Assembly: GCA_002753395.1 (NCBI GenBank)
Contig: PEAB01000003.1
Location: 20,022 to 84,021, forward strand
DNA length: 64,000 nucleotides
From: Nitrospirae bacterium MYbinv3
Lineage (GTDB): Bacteria; Nitrospirota; Thermodesulfovibrionia; Thermodesulfovibrionales; Magnetobacteriaceae
Direction of reading: 5' to 3'
The notes below the pieces were generated by a model. It was given only the letters and a program-made list of their open reading frames with translations. It was not told where the DNA came from and did not search any database. The position numbers were made by a program, and so were the translations under genes. The stretch's first letter is position 1. Each line of letters starts with the position of its first letter. Shown here piece after piece: positions 63,337 through 64,000 of this stretch.

Positions 63337-64000
63337 GAGCCTCTTGCAAAACTCCTAAACGAAAGAAGTTTTAGCTCTCCTTATGATAAAATAAGTTTCC
63401 CAAACTTAAATCGATAAGGAGAGCATCATGTTAAGAGAGAGTATATCATGGTTATTAGGAAAAATTCAACGTGTATTGTTTCCAGAGTTAGAGGAAATAT
63501 GTACCGACCCCATAACCGAAAGACAAAGGCATTTGATTACAATCCTGGAGATAGTTCAAATAGAAAAGTATATGTGGTGGGTAGACAGTCAATGTATAGG
63601 GCGTAAGCTCAAGGAGAGGTATGCAATAGGCAGGGCTTTTGTAAGCAAATCTGTCTATAATTATCCTACGACAAGTCTATTGATAGAATCTCTAAAAACA
63701 ATGCCAAACCTTAGAAAGATATGTGGATTTGATAGAATACAAGATATACCGTCAGAATCAACATTCTCACGGGCTTTTGCCGAATATGCGACATATGGTA
63801 TAGGAGATAAAGTACATGAAGCGTTAGTTAAGGATCATTTAAGTGAAGAACTGATTGGACATGTATCAACGGATTCTACAGCAATAGAGGGCAACGAGAA
63901 GCCACAAAAAAAGGAAAGAGAAACGATAGAGAAGAAAGAGCCGAAAAAACTTGGTAGACCTAAAAAAGGTGAAGAGAGAGAAAAGAAAGCAGAAGAGACG
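63337..64000 (+). mobile_element. Insertion sequence, left part
   Basis: Begins at about GAGCCTCTTGCAAAACTCC, which matches the ends of IS5/IS1182-like elements with DDE transposases. It contains a transposase gene starting at 63428 and continues past the window. It interrupts the gene at 62814-63335. Confidence 0.7.
63428..64000 (+). CDS. Transposase, N-terminal part (runs off window end)
   Basis: 191 codons, open to the window end. It begins MLRESISWLLGKIQRVLFPE. The N-terminal region with FDRIQDIPSESTFSRAFAEYA and the first catalytic Asp in VSTDSTAIEG are typical of DDE transposases of the IS5/IS1182 kind, followed by a Lys/Glu-rich linker (KKERETIEKKEPKK, GRPKKGEE). The remaining DDE residues are outside. 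AAGGAGAG lies before the ATG. Confidence 0.88.
   Translation, partial: MLRESISWLLGKIQRVLFPELEEICTDPITERQRHLITILEIVQIEKYMWWVDSQCIGRKLKERYAIGRAFVSKSVYNYPTTSLLIESLKTMPNLRKICGFDRIQDIPSESTFSRAFAEYATYGIGDKVHEALVKDHLSEELIGHVSTDSTAIEGNEKPQKKERETIEKKEPKKLGRPKKGEEREKKAEET

Overview
The window is chromosomal DNA of a Gram-negative, motile, chemotactic bacterium. Evidence for this: an LptD outer-membrane LPS assembly protein, a FadL/OmpP1-type porin, a full che gene set, dispersed DsrE/TusA-type sulfur-relay genes and YeeE/YedE transporters, and moderate GC with AT-rich gaps. The dense short inverted-repeat elements built from G-rich modules, the two-CW domain protein and the CheA architecture fit environmental Nitrospirota (the Magnetobacterium type) or a related deep lineage. 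That placement is inference; no rRNA or magnetosome gene is present to test it.

Layout. 1-6.5 kb: argS 5' part, an ADP-ribosylglycohydrolase, tRNA-Val, a membrane-anchored unknown, CheV, moaC-trpF, queF. 6.5-11.1 kb: a PAS histidine kinase and an HDOD-GAF-GGDEF protein. 11.6-22.4 kb: a chemotaxis locus (MCP, two-CW protein, coiled-coil membrane protein, soluble MCP-like protein, STAS, CheY, CheA, CheW, CheR, CheD, CheB). 22.4-25.4 kb: a PD-(D/E)XK-type DUF3782 protein, hisH, then a dsrH/dsrE/dsrF-like/tusA operon. 25.8-33 kb: glycosyltransferase, EF-hand protein, CBS protein, HU, lptD, tRNA-Leu, cNMP-binding protein. 33-41.4 kb: purM, rnc-fabF-acpP-fabG, two YeeE/YedE transporters, TM2 protein, TRL lipoprotein, radical SAM protein. 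41.4-48.8 kb: WbaP-type sugar transferase, a one-gene methyltransferase/specificity fusion, an enhancer-binding-type AAA+ regulator, and an adenylate cyclase with two FHA domains preceded by a 56-residue gene. 49.4-58.8 kb: FadL-like porin, two coupled secreted-protein genes (one with a PTP-repeat stalk), a coiled-coil membrane protein, glgP and tex. 58.9-64 kb: an accessory island read leftward (winged-helix-like protein, P-loop ATPase, RecB-type nuclease fused to FtsK), cut at its upstream side by an insertion sequence that runs off the window.

The intergenic DNA is unusually rich in short non-coding mobile-looking repeats. I separate at least five families by their terminal inverted repeats (called A to E). 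They nest in each other, and two of them supply the stop codon of the neighbouring gene (queF and the STAS gene). One nested pair keeps an 11-bp direct duplication.

The strongest candidate for an undescribed system is the 58.9-63.3 kb island. A FtsK-type DNA translocase carries an N-terminal PD-(D/E)XK nuclease and is translationally coupled to a P-loop ATPase, with a DNA-binding-like third protein. The ATPase reading frame is broken by one base in an A5 run just after its apparent start codon, and the third gene is truncated by the insertion sequence, so the locus may be decaying or may use slippage.
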